A stretch of DNA of 64,000 nt. Source: Prorocentrum cordatum (taxonomy: Eukaryota; Sar; Dinophyceae; Prorocentrales; Prorocentraceae). Location of the stretch: NCBI GenBank assembly GCA_963575745.1, contig CAUYUJ010014349.1:358881-422880 (forward strand). Reading direction: 5' to 3'. The translations under genes and the position numbers were made by a program. Shown piece after piece: positions 22,690 to 35,624 of this stretch; the stretch's first letter is position 1, and the number at the start of each line of letters is the position of its first letter. The notes under the pieces were generated by a model, which was not told the origin of the DNA, did not search any database, and was given only the letters and a program-made list of their open reading frames with translations.

Positions 22690-23705
22690 ATGACCCCAAT
22701 TAGCCCCAGACTGTTCAAGAGGCCTCTCAGACGCCCCAAGAAGCAAGAAGCCTCCGAGAGGCCTCCCAAGAGCGCCTGAAGAGGCAACAATCGCAGATTT
22801 TCAGTAGGTTTTTGAAGGATTTTCGAGCTCTCGCCTTTTCAGTTTCCCGACGCTCCACAACGGCCCGAGAGGCCCCCAATGTCCGCTCCAACACAGCCCA
22901 AGAGGCCTCCAAGAGGGCCCCAAGACGGCCCAAGAGGGCCCCGAAACGACGCCTGAGGCGTCCAAGACGGCCCAAGAGCGTTCCAAGACGGCCCCAATAA
23001 GGACACAGGAGGGGTAACCCGAACCGACAATCCGAGCTTCCACCTCGAAAGGCTCCCTGGAGGGCCCAAGAGGCCCCCAAGAGGGTTCCCAAGAGCGCCT
23101 GAAGAGGCAACAATCGGTGATTATCCTTATAGATTTTTGAAGGCTTTTCGAGTTTTCGCCTTTTCAGTTTCCCGACGCTCCAAGACGGCCCCAGAGGCCC
23201 ACAATACCGCTCGAAGACAGATGAATAAGCCTCCAAGAGAGCCCCAAGACGGCCCAAGAAGGCACGACAGTTCCTGTGACGCCCAAGACGGCATGAGAGG
23301 GCCCCATGACGGCTCCAAGACAGGCCCAAGAAGAGGAACGCGAACCCAGAAGTGTCCGGAGGGTCGTAGTTCTTGAGACGCCCAAGACTTCCTGAGAGGG
23401 CCCCAAGACGGCTCCAAGGCAGGCCCAAGAAGGGGAACGCGTACCCAGAAGTGCCCGGAGCCTGGAGACGCCTCCCGAGACGCTCAAGACAGCCCCAGAG
23501 GGCCCCAGGAGACCTAGAACGCCTCCGACAAGCCAAAACCCTTCCAAAACTAAGGGGAAATCAGTGACTTTCGCCTTCTCGCCTTGTCGCCTCCGATGGG
23601 CTGCTGAAACCTCACGATCGCTCCCAAGAGGCCCCCAGGAGGCTCCAAGACGCCCCACAACGCCCCTCAGACGCTCGAAGAGCCCCAAGACGCCCCAAGA
23701 AACCC
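22690..23705 (-). repeat. GGCC-N-TCTTGG block, inverted
   Basis: The same family in reverse orientation (CCAAGAGGCC, CCAAGACGGCCC). Linkers at about 22795-22860, 23105-23175 and 23540-23590 contain TTTTCAGTTTCCCGACGCTC. With the 21750-22440 block it forms a head-to-head inverted pair. Confidence 0.9.
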
Positions 23706-23829
23706 ACCCTTACATCTTGAGTGTGGCTCTTGACGTTGAATGTGTGCGTGCGCATCTGCACGCAACTGCGAGACTGTCACGGGCTGGAGCTGGCTAGAAC
23801 CTAAGCGCGCGCGAAGCGCGCACGTGGTT

Positions 23830-24065
23830 CTAATAGATGTATTTGTGATTATATATATGTATGTAAATATGTAAACGTATGTGCAGATATGTATATAGGC
23901 ATCGTGCAACACATAAATGCATCACGGCGATGGCGGCGGAACCGTTGCGCACAGCATGTGTTGCACAACGTAGGTTGCACAAGATAGTTTGCACAAATAC
24001 TGCACCACCAAGAGTGCATAGCATGTACTGTACAACATATACTGCTAGAAACATTATGTTTGTGG
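23830..24065. repeat. AT-rich segment with degenerate TTGCACAA repeats
   Basis: 23830-23900 is unusually AT-rich (TATATATATGTATG). From about 23905 to 24060, words such as GTGCAACAC, GTTGCACAA, TTTGCACAA and GTGCATAG recur about every 12 bp. Confidence 0.6.
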
Positions 24066-27000
24066 TCCGCCCTGGCTAACATAACCCATAGCATGACCCG
24101 ATCAACAAGGTTCGGCGTGCCCACGCCAGCGCCTGTCATGACAGGGCGATTATTCCACCTTCAAATTTGACGTGCCAGAGGTGCTTGCGCTTTACCGTGA
24201 GCGGTTCCTGCGCCGTCGAGGTCGAATGCCCGCAGCGCTTGCGCTAACAGCGCGATTGCGAAGAGATGCTGGCGGCCTCTCATTTGACGCACCCGCGGTG
24301 CCTTCGCCTGTCCGCGCGCAGCGCCCGCGTGGATAAATCGACTGCCCCCGCGGCGCCTGCGTTGACAACTCGATGGCGAGGCGAACGAACCCTGCCCCGT
24401 CGAGTTGGTCATCGAGGCGAATACATGGTCTATAATATGGACGTTGCTATTGGTTAGTTCGTGGGTGCACATGAGAAGCGCTCCTTTCGATGGAAACCCT
24501 CCGTTGGGGTTCATCTTGGGAGGGCGGCCGTTGGCATCCCGACCCCGCGATTTGACCACCGCGCAAGCGGGGCCACATCTGGCGTATGAAAAACGCACCG
24601 GTTTGAATTGCTAGGGGATTATTCGATCCGTTCGGGACTTCATTGGCGAGTCTTGTGTTTAATCTGAGCCGGGCGGATGGGTAGGTTCACACACATTGTA
24701 CCGCGCTAAACCTAAGGGCTAGCATTACGAATCGGCAGGGGCATGGGCCAGAGGACCGTCGACAGTGGCACTATATAGTTGCAACACATCGCATTTACCA
24801 CCTGGCTTACTTCACGCTGCACGGCGCTGGGAGCTACGGAAAGAATTCCGGCGAAGACGGCGACCGGGGCATGGAGCAGCATTTTAGTACGCCGGCACGT
24901 TGAGGTTCATCGAGCGATGGGTTAAGCGCATTGTTACACTTACAAGTTCGGGCGGGATGTTGAAACATTTCTTCAAGAGCGCGCGGAGAGAAACACAGTT
25001 TATTCTTGACGGTGGCCAATCAACTGTTCACTTCTCTGCACGTGTAAGGCAGCGAGTATTGGTGACAAGCGGTGGCAGCGGTCACAACGCAGAGCAAGAG
25101 GAGGAATTTGGGACTTGTACGTCGTTGTTGCGGACGCCAGCCCACCAATGTTGAATCAGTATGCGTGGCTGTGCGAGATCGGCGGGGCCACTGCCATCCG
25201 GTCTTTTCGTGGATGCCCATCTCTCCAGAGTTTCTTCAATTGGTCTGGACATTGTGAGGTGTGCCAGAGTCCTGTGGCGAAGACCGCGCTTCAACCCCGC
25301 CATTCAAGCGCATGCGTCTTTATGCTTGGACCAACGACGTACCACATCTTCTGTCGAGCCCAAGAGCGAATTCTTGGAGTGCTGGGTCTCGCCGCATTTG
25401 GACTCAGATGGACAAACAAACGCTCGAGCGAGCATGCGCGGGACAGGCTTGTTGGGGGCAGTCAGCAATGCGACCCCTCTTTGTTCGCCTTGGTCGCTAA
25501 TTAGATGGAGAATCCGTTGCAGTCCAGGTGCCGACCACGCTTGAACACAACGCCTATCATTGAGGGGTACGAATGAATAATCAACTCTGCCAGCGCCTTG
25601 CGCGACGACCGCAAGTATGGGAAACGCAAGAAGTTTAGCCCAGGCAAATCAGCAACGCCGGAATAGCCGTGCGTGCGTGGGCGGGGCGCGAAGAGGCGAT
25701 GGGCAGGTTGCTGCGCGGCTTGCCATCTACGCATGCGGTTGTGCTGGCAACGGGCAGATGTGTTGGTATTGTTGTTGGTTCGTTGTGTGACGAATCTGCA
25801 GTTTGGGGGTGGTCTTTCGCTGGACGATTCAAGACTGTATTGGAGGATGGGGCACAGAGCGCGTATTTGCAGCAACAGAACAAGCCAACAGTATGCTGTT
25901 GGACCCGTCTGCGGCCACTGCGCTGGGCCATACGCGGCGCCTGCGCTAATGAAGCCACAGCGCGCGCGGTGCCCGCGATAGCGCCGCCATGGCGGGGCGA
26001 CGCCTGCGTCCTATTATACGACGTGCTTGCGGTGCTTGCGCCGACTCGCGCCCCCCGTTCTCCGGGCCGTGGCGCGAACGAAACGGGGTGCTTGGACCGC
26101 GCGTCCTCGGCGCGACGTCGCTGGTCTTACGCGGAGCAGTCACCAGCTGCCTGGGCGCGGCAAGCATCGAAGCCCGCGTTCGAGAGGTCGACCGTGCGAC
26201 GAGTCACCGGCGCGGCGCGCCCGCCTCACCTGCCAGGCCGCAGAGCCCAGACAGGGCGTTTCTCTTTGGCTGACGTTCAGTATCGGAATATAAAGACTGA
26301 ACCAATTTGGCCACGAGCGGCATCGCCGTGGACAAGAAGATGGCGACGGAGATGGCGACGAAGCAACTCTCGCTGCCCCGATCGCGCTCATGTACCTAGC
26401 CCCCCTTGGCGCGGATCGGCCCCCAGTTCGGCATCCGTGCCTCGTTTTGTTTTGAAGATGATCTTGGACAATGCCTGTATTTTCGTTTGAGCTTGGATAC
26501 TCCTCTCGGGTTTTTTTTGGGCCGGGTCGGCCAGGATTCTCTGCCGCCCTCATCGGCAATCGAGCGGCCCTTTCCCGTCCTCCTCCCGCCCTGGTCCCCT
26601 TCGTCGCTCCGCTCATTTCTTTTCTGTTTTCCGTTACGTGCGGGCTCACTGGTTGAGCGCAGTCTCCTCTTGCGGTTAGTTCGCGCCGCGTTGACGCACT
26701 GGCTTTGCCGGCGCAAGTGTCCAAGGTTGAAAGCCACAGGGAGCGTGAACCAGGCCAGATTTTACCAATTCTTGCCTGCCTATCTTCGCAGACCTGCATA
26801 TTCACAACCACGTCGGCCCGTATTGCTTGAATCATTGTTGTCCTTCCCGTCAAATTCCGCTCCCCCCGCCCGACCAGGGCTTTTGGCGCGCGCCATCAGG
26901 TCAGGTTGGAGAGCATCATGTTTGTTGCCTTCATCTTGCGCTCCCTTGCAAGCCGACAAAGAAGGAAAGGCGTAAACATATATTGTTTGAGTTCCGCACA

Positions 27001-28254
27001 GATTCAGTTGATCCGCTAAGGGCCGCCTCCGGCGGCACCGCCATTGGCGCGCTCCGCGCGGATAAAAACAAATGTTCGGAGATCTCACAGTTTATGTGGA
27101 CTTGCGCCCCGCCCCCGCCCATGGGATCGCACAGCATTTTTGATTGGATAGGCGGCGCAGCCTGGGAATTCATGCATGGAAACTTCTCTTTCTGTTCCAC
27201 GAAAATATGGCGTTTCTGTTCACTTGATGGAAACATCCTCTTTCGCCATGTACCAGGTGGCACTCGTTTCATGCCAGTTTAGGAGAGCCGTTTCTTCGCG
27301 TCACTGCACATTGTTTGTTTGTTTCAGCGAAGCGTATTTTAGAAAAGGCTTCAAGGCGGCGGACAATAATTCTTGGTGGGAGGACGAGCGTGTTGCAGGG
27401 GGTTGTTGCCGTGCATCAGAGTAAGTGCGTCGACCGGGGTCCGCGGGCACCGGTTTCCCAGACGGTGGTATGTATACGATTGGCGTCGCAATGACAGTTT
27501 GCGATGTGGCGACGTTGGCCCACTTATTGCACGCTGCCCCCCACAGTGGGGATAATTAGCGTGCAGCGAGGATGCCCTTAGCGTTTAACGTGGGCCTTTG
27601 CAGGGGGATAGCGTGAAGGGGCCCTTGTGGGGGATTTTCGGAGATCGGCGATCGCGTGGTGGGGGCCGCATGGGGTAAGAATGCTCGACTGTCTGCGTCC
27701 GTGTGCCCACTCCTGAGCCCTGTTGGGCCGTTCTGGAGCTATCATGGGCGCCTTTTTGAGCATTGGTGGATGTGCGAAGTTCTGGCCTCGCAATAAGGGC
27801 CAAAGCTCTTCCCTGGCTGTGGCCAGCCAGCCCCGCGCCTCCTCCTCCCCCTTGCCGCTCCCGCTCCCATCGCGGGGAAAAGCAGCTCGCGGGGGTAGCC
27901 GCGGGGGCGGGCAGCCGGTGAGCCGCGGAGTTCCTCCCACTCCATTCTCCCAGCCGCCGCCGCTCTTGTCGTAGTGGTCATCGTCCTCGTCGCTGTCGCC
28001 CGTCGTCTTTGAACAAAGAAACATGCATAAAGATAATGTTCGGCGCTCTGCGCTGATTTGTTGAATCAGCGCTGGGCCCTCCTGGCGGCGCCTCCAGCGC
28101 CGCCCATGCCGCGCTTCGCGCGCCAGGGAGGGGGACTTGGCGCGGATCCCAGACATCCGCGTAAACCTCAAACATTTATGTTCATGCAGTTTGTTATTTA
28201 ATCGCTTCGCTCATTCCGCCGGCCCGTATTGTGCCATCGCAGGCGTTTGTTTGC
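24066..28254. other. unassigned DNA, 4.2 kb
   Basis: Moderate-complexity sequence without clear tandem repeats. Open frames exist (for example 25115-25504 and 25669-26490, plus) but none shows a domain I recognise, and several overlap open frames on the other strand. Near 24240-24380 and 25945-26010 there are short GCGCCTGCGTTGAC-like segments. This is the largest part of the left half not explained by repeats and could hide small exons. Confidence 0.4.
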
Positions 28255-28995
28255 GCGTTCGTGGCCTCTTGGAGCCTCGGTGGGGCCGTTTGGGGCCTCT
28301 TGGCGCCTCTTTTTAGGCCTCTTGGAGAATTCGGGAGGCCTCCAGGGGGCCTCCTGAGCTCTCGTGACGGTCTCTTGGGGGCTTTCGGCGGGCTCTTGGC
28401 GGTATTTGTTGGTCCTCTTGGGGCCTGGGGCCTGACGTTGTTGGTCCTCTTGGGGCCTCACGGGAGCTTATTGGGGCGTCTTGGGGGTGTCTTGGAGAGT
28501 CTCTTGGGGCCTCTTTCGGGGTCCTGGGCGCCTTCTGGGGCGGAGGGCTCGATTTTTCAGTTCTCGGTTCCCTTCTTGAGCCCCTCTTGGGCCCGTCTTG
28601 GGGCCTCTTGGTCCGCCTTGGGCAGCACTTGGGCCGTCTGGGGGGCGCTCTTGGGCCGCTCCGGGGCCGTCTTGGGAGCCTCGTGGGCCGTCTTGGAGCA
28701 GTCTTGAAGGCCTCTTGGGCCCTCTTGGAGCGTCCGGAAGCGAAAAGGCCAGAACGCAAAAAAACATAGAAAAAACAAATGAAAATCAACGATTTTGGCA
28801 ACTTGGGGCCCTCTTCGGAGGCCTCTTGGAAGGCCCTTGGAGCGTCTTGGAGGCCTCTTGGGCTGTCTTGGGGCCATCTGGGGCGTCTTCGGGCGATCTT
28901 TGGCCGTCTCGGGCCTCTCTTGGACCGTCTAGAAAGCTTCTCGGGGCCCTCTTGGACCGATCTGGAGCCCTCTTGGACTCCGAAACAGAACTCCG
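28255..28995 (+). repeat. GGCC-N-TCTTGG block
   Basis: TCTTGG-type array with a linker at about 28730-28800 (GGAGCGTCCGGAAGCGAAAA, then AAAATCAACGATTTTGGC). It is followed by a short 16-bp tandem repeat of CTTGCCGGGGAC-type (29003-29045). Confidence 0.9.
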
Positions 28996-30404
28996 GCATC
29001 TCTGACCCGACCTTGCCGGGGACTTGCCGGGACCTTGCCGGGGTACTTTTCGTCCGGGGACCCCCAGGGGCCGCCCCGCGCGCGCGAACTAGAAATACTG
29101 TTAACCAGGTACCGGAGATCTTAGCCCGCCCTGGCCCGTTGGGCCGGCGAATTCCTCCATTTGCACTCTCCAGCCTCCCAGCCATCGTCGTTCTTGTCGT
29201 GATTGTCATCGTCGCCGTCGCTCGCCGTCCGCCGCCGCCTCGTCGTCTGTGCCACAGTCGCGGGCGCCGCCGTCTTTGGCCGCCGTCGTCAGGAGCACGT
29301 TCGGGGTGGCGCTGGTGGCCACGCCCACACGGAAGGGCCCTGGCGCGGAGGCGATCGCACGGGGTTGCAGGGCGGGCGGGCGACCAGGGGAGAGCTTGAG
29401 GAAGAGCGGGAGAATGCGGAAGAGGAGGAGGAGGCTTGAGGCATGGGAGGGGAGGGGGATTCAGGGATGGGAGAGGAATATGAGAATCTGAGGAGTGGAT
29501 GGGGATGAGGAATGAAAGAAGGGGGGAAGAGGGAGGAGGGGAAGGGGGAGGGCGGGAGAAGGAGGGGGGACAGGAGGAGGAGGAGGAGGACTTCGGGAAG
29601 GGTGCTGGTGGAGAGGCGAGGGATGAGGAGGATTGGATGGAGGGAGTGAGAGGGAAGGCGGCGGGAAGAGGAGGGAGACGAGTGGGAAGGGGGAGGACGA
29701 GGGGGCGGAGGATGAGAGTTGAGGAGGATAAGAACAATAGGAGGAGACAGAAGTTGACAGCGGGGGAGAGCGAAGAGGGCGAGAAGGGAAAGGCAGTACA
29801 TGTTGAAGCGGGTATTGGTAGGAGGGCGAGCATGCAGCTGGTCCGTGAAAAGATGAGATGATACGGAGGGGCTCGATGCGAATGCCAACGCTACATGTTC
29901 GAAGCCTGGCTCCTCGCTCGCGACTGCATTTTTGGCAGCGTGAAATGTTCGTCATCCTGTTGTCATGCCCTGGCGAGTATCATCGCGTAGATCTTTGGGC
30001 GGGACCGCGACAAGACGCGAGCCTTGCGGATGTCACATCGTCATCCTGCAGTCGTGGCGTCGAAATAAAGAGACTTGTCAGGAATAGAATGGGTTCGGCT
30101 TTCCGTCTTGTTTCATCAAGTTTCAGCAGGTCCTGGAGCTCACACAATGTTTTTTTTGCAAAGGGGCAGTCGTGAGGCTCAGATTGTGTTGTCGGCCCCT
30201 GGTTTGCAACAGCAGCAACAATAACAATACTTTTGATAATGCTCGCTCTTGTCTGCTCGTGTGCCTTTCATCATGTATGGGTTTGCTGAACTCTCGGTAT
30301 CCGTCGTCTTCGTCTTCGGTCGTGCCCCTTTGCGGGTATGTCTTCCTTACCTGCCACGTGTACTGGAAACAGCGCCTAAACCAAGGGAAAGGAGAGGAAG
30401 CATT
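28996..30404. other. unassigned DNA with a purine-rich tract
   Basis: Strongly GGGAGG/GAGGAG-rich from about 29390 to 29760. Its opposite strand is open (Ser/Pro/Leu-rich) only because of composition. No gene recognised. Confidence 0.5.
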
Positions 30405-30690
30405 TTCTGTCTTGAGATATGTGTTCGGGGACAGCTCCCAGGAGCCCCAGGAGGTCTTTTTATTGTATTGGGTTATATGTTCGGGCAGCAATTTCGTTCC
30501 CCAGCCCACAGGAGGCCCCGGGAGACGCTTACCTGTGTTGGGATACTTCTGTATTCCGGGAGCGCTGTTAGGCGCCCCCGCCCCCAGGAGGCCCCAAGAG
30601 GCCTCAGGAGGCACTTCTCTGTATCGGGATGTGTGTTCGGGGAGTGGTTTTCTGCCCCCCGTAGGTTTCGCCCCATATGCTTCGCCCGGA
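30405..30690 (+). repeat. degenerate about 85-bp tandem repeat
   Basis: Three to four imperfect units with ATRTGTTCGGGGA, a GCCCCCAGGAGGCCCC-type segment and CTGTATTGGG. Starts lie near 30417, 30474, 30550 and 30628, so spacing is irregular. Confidence 0.65.
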
Positions 30691-32831
30691 ATGTAGGTTG
30701 GTTACCATTTTTGGTTCCTTGTAGCAAGACGTTGAATGGGTGATCTGGCCTGCAGATTGCGTTCACGGTCGCCGAAGCGCATGACGGGCGGAGAGTGGTA
30801 TGCCTAAAGCGACGTTGATCTCATTATCAGTATGTCTCACGAGAAGGAAGCAGACGACAATCGAGCCTCGTCTTGCTCCAGACCTTCAGAGAAGAACACC
30901 AAGCAGCATAAACATGTCAAGTCGGAGGTCCTCGCGAACGAATTTCTCGGGTCTGCGTTGGGCCCCATTGGCGACGCCAGAACAGGGAGGGCCAGTACCG
31001 ACCTTATACATCCAAGCCGACTTCCGTCAAACATTTGTGCACGCAATGTCGTATTATAATTCGCGTGTGTCTCGCGACAATGACAAAGGCGAGACGCGAG
31101 CTTCCTTCGTTGGTCTCGTAGCCTGCAGTCGTCTTGCATCGTCGCGGCCCCCCCGCCGCCATCGTTGCTCGAGTTTGAGCTGCCCAGCAGGCGAGTCAGC
31201 CGGCATTGCGCCGCGGGACGCAGTTTCCCCCTCCCCCCTGTCTCTGTTCTCCACCGTCTGGATATGGATGGCCACCGGGCGGTGCCCGAAGACGAGGAGG
31301 AGGCCGCGTCGGTGACATTGTCACTGGAGGACAGGTTGACTGGCCGCCATCCGGCTGGAAGCCAGAGATGACATCCACCATTCTTTTTGGCCTCATCCAT
31401 GAGGAGGAGCAGGAGGAGGAGGAGGAGGAGGAGGAGGATGGAGAGCAGTTGTGTCTCGTTCCAGTCCTGGCCACTCTGCTCATCGATGCGGCTGGATCTG
31501 CCTCGAAATCCTAGTCAGAACGCGCTCTTGGAGAGGTCCAGGACCCCCCCCTTCTCTTTGATTCCTCTCGGAAGGAGGAAGGGGAAGGAGGGAGGTGTAT
31601 CGTGTTTCTGTTTGGGGATTTCCGGATGCCTTGTGGCGCTCTTGGGCGGGATCCGTTCGCGGGTATCAGTGAGGGTTCATTTGCGCCCCCTGTTACACCC
31701 TCTTCACATGTCTTCCTGTACGTCCGCCGCTCTCCTCTTCCTTGCCTTCTCCATGAAGAGAGGGCAGCAAGAGGGGAAAGTGAAGGTTGGAAGGATGTCT
31801 GGAGTTTCAAGTTGGCGTTCCGGGTGTTGTGCGGAGATCATGGGGGTTCTCCCCCTGTCCATTTGTCATCTCATCTCGTTCGCTCTCCTCGTAATCGTCG
31901 TCCGTTCGCCCTCGTAATCGTCGTCGATGTCATCGTCCACTTTCCCCTTATCTTCTTTCCCTTCACCAGGAAAGGGGAGGGGAGGATAGGAGAGGATAGG
32001 GGACTGAGGAGAAGGGGAAACAGTTATTCGCTGAATCAGTGTGTCCCCGTGGCCTTTCATTGGGAGACTTCTGACGCACAGGGCGTGCCTTCCTCCGCAT
32101 CTTGCTCCTCGTCCTCGACGTCGTTCTCATCCTCCTCATCGTCGTCATGCCTCCTCCGCTCACCATGATACCATGATGCTGCGCCTTCTGCTCTGGCTGG
32201 TCCGCCTTCCTCTCCCTCGCTTCGCTTATCTGCTCGCATGCACTGCCGCCGTGCCTAGCCGCCTGCCCTCTGCGTGAACACCATACCGGCGTTCCCCTCA
32301 GGCAGGACGTGACCCATGCATCTTACTACGAAGAGCGTTGCCAGTGGTATGCTTTGCGCTACATTGCGTTTCATTGGTCGTCACCCCGTTCGCCCCGCAG
32401 ACCACAACCGTGTTGAGGTACCCAAGTGGTTTACGCCAGCCCGCCGACCCCGAGAAGGGAAACGAAGTCCACGGGCGGGGCCCGTCCTGACGTCATCGTG
32501 GGCGTGCGTGGATCCGAAGGCACGTGGTGGAGCCCAGCGGTCGCAAGCTGCGAAGACATCTCGGGCTGACTCACGTGGGCTCACAAGGAGTGCAAGAGCC
32601 GAGGATCTGGAGACCCTGGCGAGGCGTGTCAGAGCGAGGCCGAGGGACCACGACGGAGCTTATGATAAAGCGCAACAAAGTGTTGAGGGTCAGAAGTTGT
32701 AGCAAGGGGAGGGAACGATGAGGAGGAGGAGAAGGAGGAGGAGGAGAAGTTGGAGGTGGAGGAAGTGGATGACAAGTTGGGAGGTGGAGCAAGGGAGAAG
32801 ACAGGAGGAAGAGGAGGAGGAGGAGGAGGCG
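30691..32831. other. unassigned DNA with GAG tracts
   Basis: (GAG)n at about 31398-31440 and GGA-rich sequence at 32715-32832. No coding domain recognised on either strand. Confidence 0.45.
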
Positions 32832-33066
32832 GAGTACCACTGTCGCATGAGACCCTGGTGTCGGCTTGTGAAGGTTTATGGGGGCTCCTGGGGGCCTCAC
32901 TTTGGCCTTTGGGGGCCTCTGGGTGCCTCGAGGACAAGCTGGGAGGTGAAGGGCGAGGGGGAGGACAGGTGGAAAAGGAGGAAGAGGCGGAGAGCACCGC
33001 TGTCGCATGAGACCCTGTCGTCGGCTTGTAAAGGTTTTGTGGGTTTCTGGGGGCCTCACTTGGGCC
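32832..33066 (+). repeat. 160-bp tandem duplication
   Basis: GTCGCATGAGACCCTG, GTCGGCTTGTRAAGGTTT and GGGGGCCTCACTT recur at 32842-32912 and 33001-33066, about 160 bp apart. Confidence 0.85.
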
Positions 33067-33506
33067 TTCCGGGAGCCCCTGGGGGCCGCAATTGGGCCTC
33101 GTAGGGGCTCACTTGAGCGCTTGCTGGCAGTGTCTGGGGTCGCCGTGGGCCGGAGAGCTCGACATACCACTGGGGGTTGGCCTGCTCGCGCGCCGCTTGG
33201 GGCTCTGTTGGCTCTGTTGGGGCCACCTGGGGCCGTCGCGGTTGACTCTTGGGCCGTCTGAGGGTTCTCTCAGGCCGTTCTGGGGCTTTTGGGGGGGTTT
33301 CTTTGGCTGCTTTGGGAGCATCTGGAGGGCTTGTGGAGCAGTCAGTCATGGACGCTGTGAAGACCACACGGCGAGCACTCTGAAAAGGCATATCTTCCCA
33401 AAGGATTGCGACGATTTATGTTTCATGGGGCCTTCGTAGGGGTCCTCTTAGAGCCCTGTTGGGGCGTCTTCGAGGCCGCGTGGGAGGTCTGCAAGCCATC
33501 TTGGGT
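33067..33506 (+). repeat. GGCC-N-TCTTGG block (diverged)
   Basis: Diverged TCTTGG/TTGGGGCC words continue from the preceding duplication up to the first macro-unit head at 33507. Confidence 0.7.
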
Positions 33507-34932
33507 AGTTATCGAAGACGTCTACGGCGAATCACCGCTGCCGCCTGCCTTTGGAATCGCCCATGTGGCCGAGCGTTGTGGCAAGATCTCTGCCAAGCTA
33601 TCGGGCCAAGCATTTCCCCAGCCGTTGTAGAAACCCTTCGGGGAACACTTGGGGGAGGATGGCGGGGAAGATCAGGAGGAGGAGGTGGAGGGGGGATCTT
33701 GGGAGCCTCTGGGGGCACTCTTGGGGCCTCATGGCAGCTTCCTGGGCGCCTCTTAGAGGCAACTTGGGGGCCTCCTTGGTCCTTTTGGAGACCTTTGGGA
33801 GCTTCTCGGGATCCTCTTTTGCCGTCTTAGGGTATTCCTGTCCCGTCGGAAGCCGTCTTGGAGGCCTCTCTGGCCGACGGCCCTCTTGGGGTTCTCAAGG
33901 GCCGTGTTGGAGACCATCCAGGGCGTCTTCGAGGCCTCCTGGGCCGTCTTGGTGCCCTCTTGGGGCCGTCTTGGGGGCCTCCTGGGCCGTTCTGGGGCTA
34001 TATGACCTCTTGGGCGATCTTGGGGCGATCCTATGGGGCTCTTGGGCCGTCTCGGGCCGTCGGAATGACGAAACGAAGCAAGTGCCAAAATATTTCGAAA
34101 ACCTGCGCACAGTTAATGATTTTTGCATCTTCGGGCCTTCCTGGAAGCCCTCTTGGGCCGTCTTGGGCCGTCTTGGGCCACCTCGGAGCCATCTTGGGTC
34201 GTCTTGATGGCCTCCTGGCCCGTCGCCGTCGGAAGCCATCTTGAGGGCCTCTCTGGGCCGACTTGGGGCCCTCTTGGGATGCTCCAGGGCCGTTGGAGGC
34301 CATCTATGGCGTCTTGGGGGCCCCTTGGGCCGTCTTGGGGCCCTCTTGAACCAGTCTTGGGGGCTTCTTGGCCGTCCGGGAGCCATCTTGGAGGCTTCCT
34401 GGGTGGTCTTGGGGCCATCGTGGAGGCCTCTTGCGCCGTCTCGGGCCGTCGGAAGGCCGAAAAGAAGCAATGCCAAAATCTTTTCAGTAACCGCAGGAAC
34501 ATCAATGAGATTGGCATAATCTGGCCCTCCTGCAGGATCTCTTCGAGGCCTCTTGGGGGCATCTTGTGCCGTCTTGGGCCGTCTTGGAGGCGTCTTGGGC
34601 GGATTTTGATGCATTTTAGACCCTCTCGTGCGGTATTGGGGATCATCTTTGACCATCGTGAGCGAACTTGGAGGCCATCTTGGCCGTCTTGCAGGCCATC
34701 TTGGAGGTCATCTTGGCCGTCTTGGAGGCCATCTTGGCCGTCTTGGAGACCATCTTGGAGCCATCTGGAGCAGGATAATCCTTGGGAACCAGCCCGCCCG
34801 GAGCTTTCCGGGCAGTTCCGGGTGGCTGGCGGGACGGGCCGAAATCCCAGGGGGAGGTATTTTTTAAAAGAGCCAAAACCAAAAACCGTAAGAAATTCAG
34901 CACGCCAGGCACCTCTGTGATAGATCAACAGT
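33507..34932 (+). repeat. macro-repeat unit 1 (head C, TCTTGG array, tail B)
   Basis: The head (33507-33655) contains GAAGACGTCTACGGCGAATC, GTGGCCGAGCGTTG and CTTCGGGGAACACTTGGG. The body is TCTTGG-type array with linkers at about 34055-34140 and 34440-34515 (385 bp apart). The tail (about 34765-34932) contains GGGACGGGCCGAAATCCCAG and ends TGATAGATCAACAG. Its frames are by-products of the repeat. Confidence 0.9.
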
Positions 34933-35624
34933 GAAAGTGAGAGTGAAAGTGAAAGAGCCCGTAGAGCGGGAGAGCCCGCTCCGGCGCGACGCCGGGCCGC
35001 GGAGCATTCAGTGTCTTAAGCATCACTCCGCCTCTTGCGTTGGCCGCCCGCGCGTCTGCACGGTGTCACTCGATGCCAAGGTCGCGAGTCTCATAGTTTT
35101 TGACATCACCTTCCATCTGAGACGGAGGCCACGCGCATGGCCAATGATTTTTGTTTAGGAAAAGCGCCACAACCCAGTCTCCGACCCCGAACTTTCAGAG
35201 GCCAGCAACATATGTACACGTACGCGGTTAGTTTCCCCTGGAGTGCGTGTCAACGCGGACGTTCGTGCAGGCAACACCGCGGAGGGCGTACATGTACATA
35301 TGTCGTTGCTCGCCCAAACTTGGTCGCCAAGTCGACGCTAGTGTTGGTCGCGCGCTTGGTAAAATCCACCCAATCCTCGTCTGGCCCCCGTCTTACACCA
35401 ACGAATTGCCTTAGCATTCTTCTCTGCGTGGATCTTAGCCGCCGCTCCTGATTAATTAATAGAGTCCAAGTCCCCTCTCCATACATAACGCATGGGGACA
35501 CTGTCGATTGGAATAACTTCATTATGTGTGGCAATGGTTTGCGACGGTCACATAGTACAGACCTATGCTTTGAAACTGCCGCCCAACCTGATCCAATTCT
35601 GTTGTCGAGCTCTGCTGCGTGGAT
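34933..35624. other. insertion between macro-repeat units 1 and 2
   Basis: About 690 bp of non-satellite DNA. It holds a LINE reverse-transcriptase fragment on the minus strand (35250-35534), and the rest is unassigned. It lies between the tail of unit 1 and the head of unit 2, where later units join directly. Confidence 0.7.
35250..35534 (-). pseudogene. LINE reverse transcriptase, C-terminal fragment
   Basis: The minus-strand frame reads like the region after the palm domain of non-LTR reverse transcriptases: a GEGTWTL segment, then RRLRSTQRRMLRQFVGVRR, then EDWVDFTKRAT. This arrangement (a Trp-containing segment, a basic RRMLR motif, a W-x-D/W-x-x-x-KRAT motif) is common in dinoflagellate and other protist LINEs. 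Upstream polymerase and endonuclease parts are absent, so it is a truncated remnant. It belongs to a different lineage or region than the LINE at 39640-41775. Confidence 0.7.

Noticed and set aside
28313-29833. 506-codon minus-strand frame
   Set aside because: Combines the complement of a purine-rich tract and of a TCTTGG block. No recognisable protein segment.
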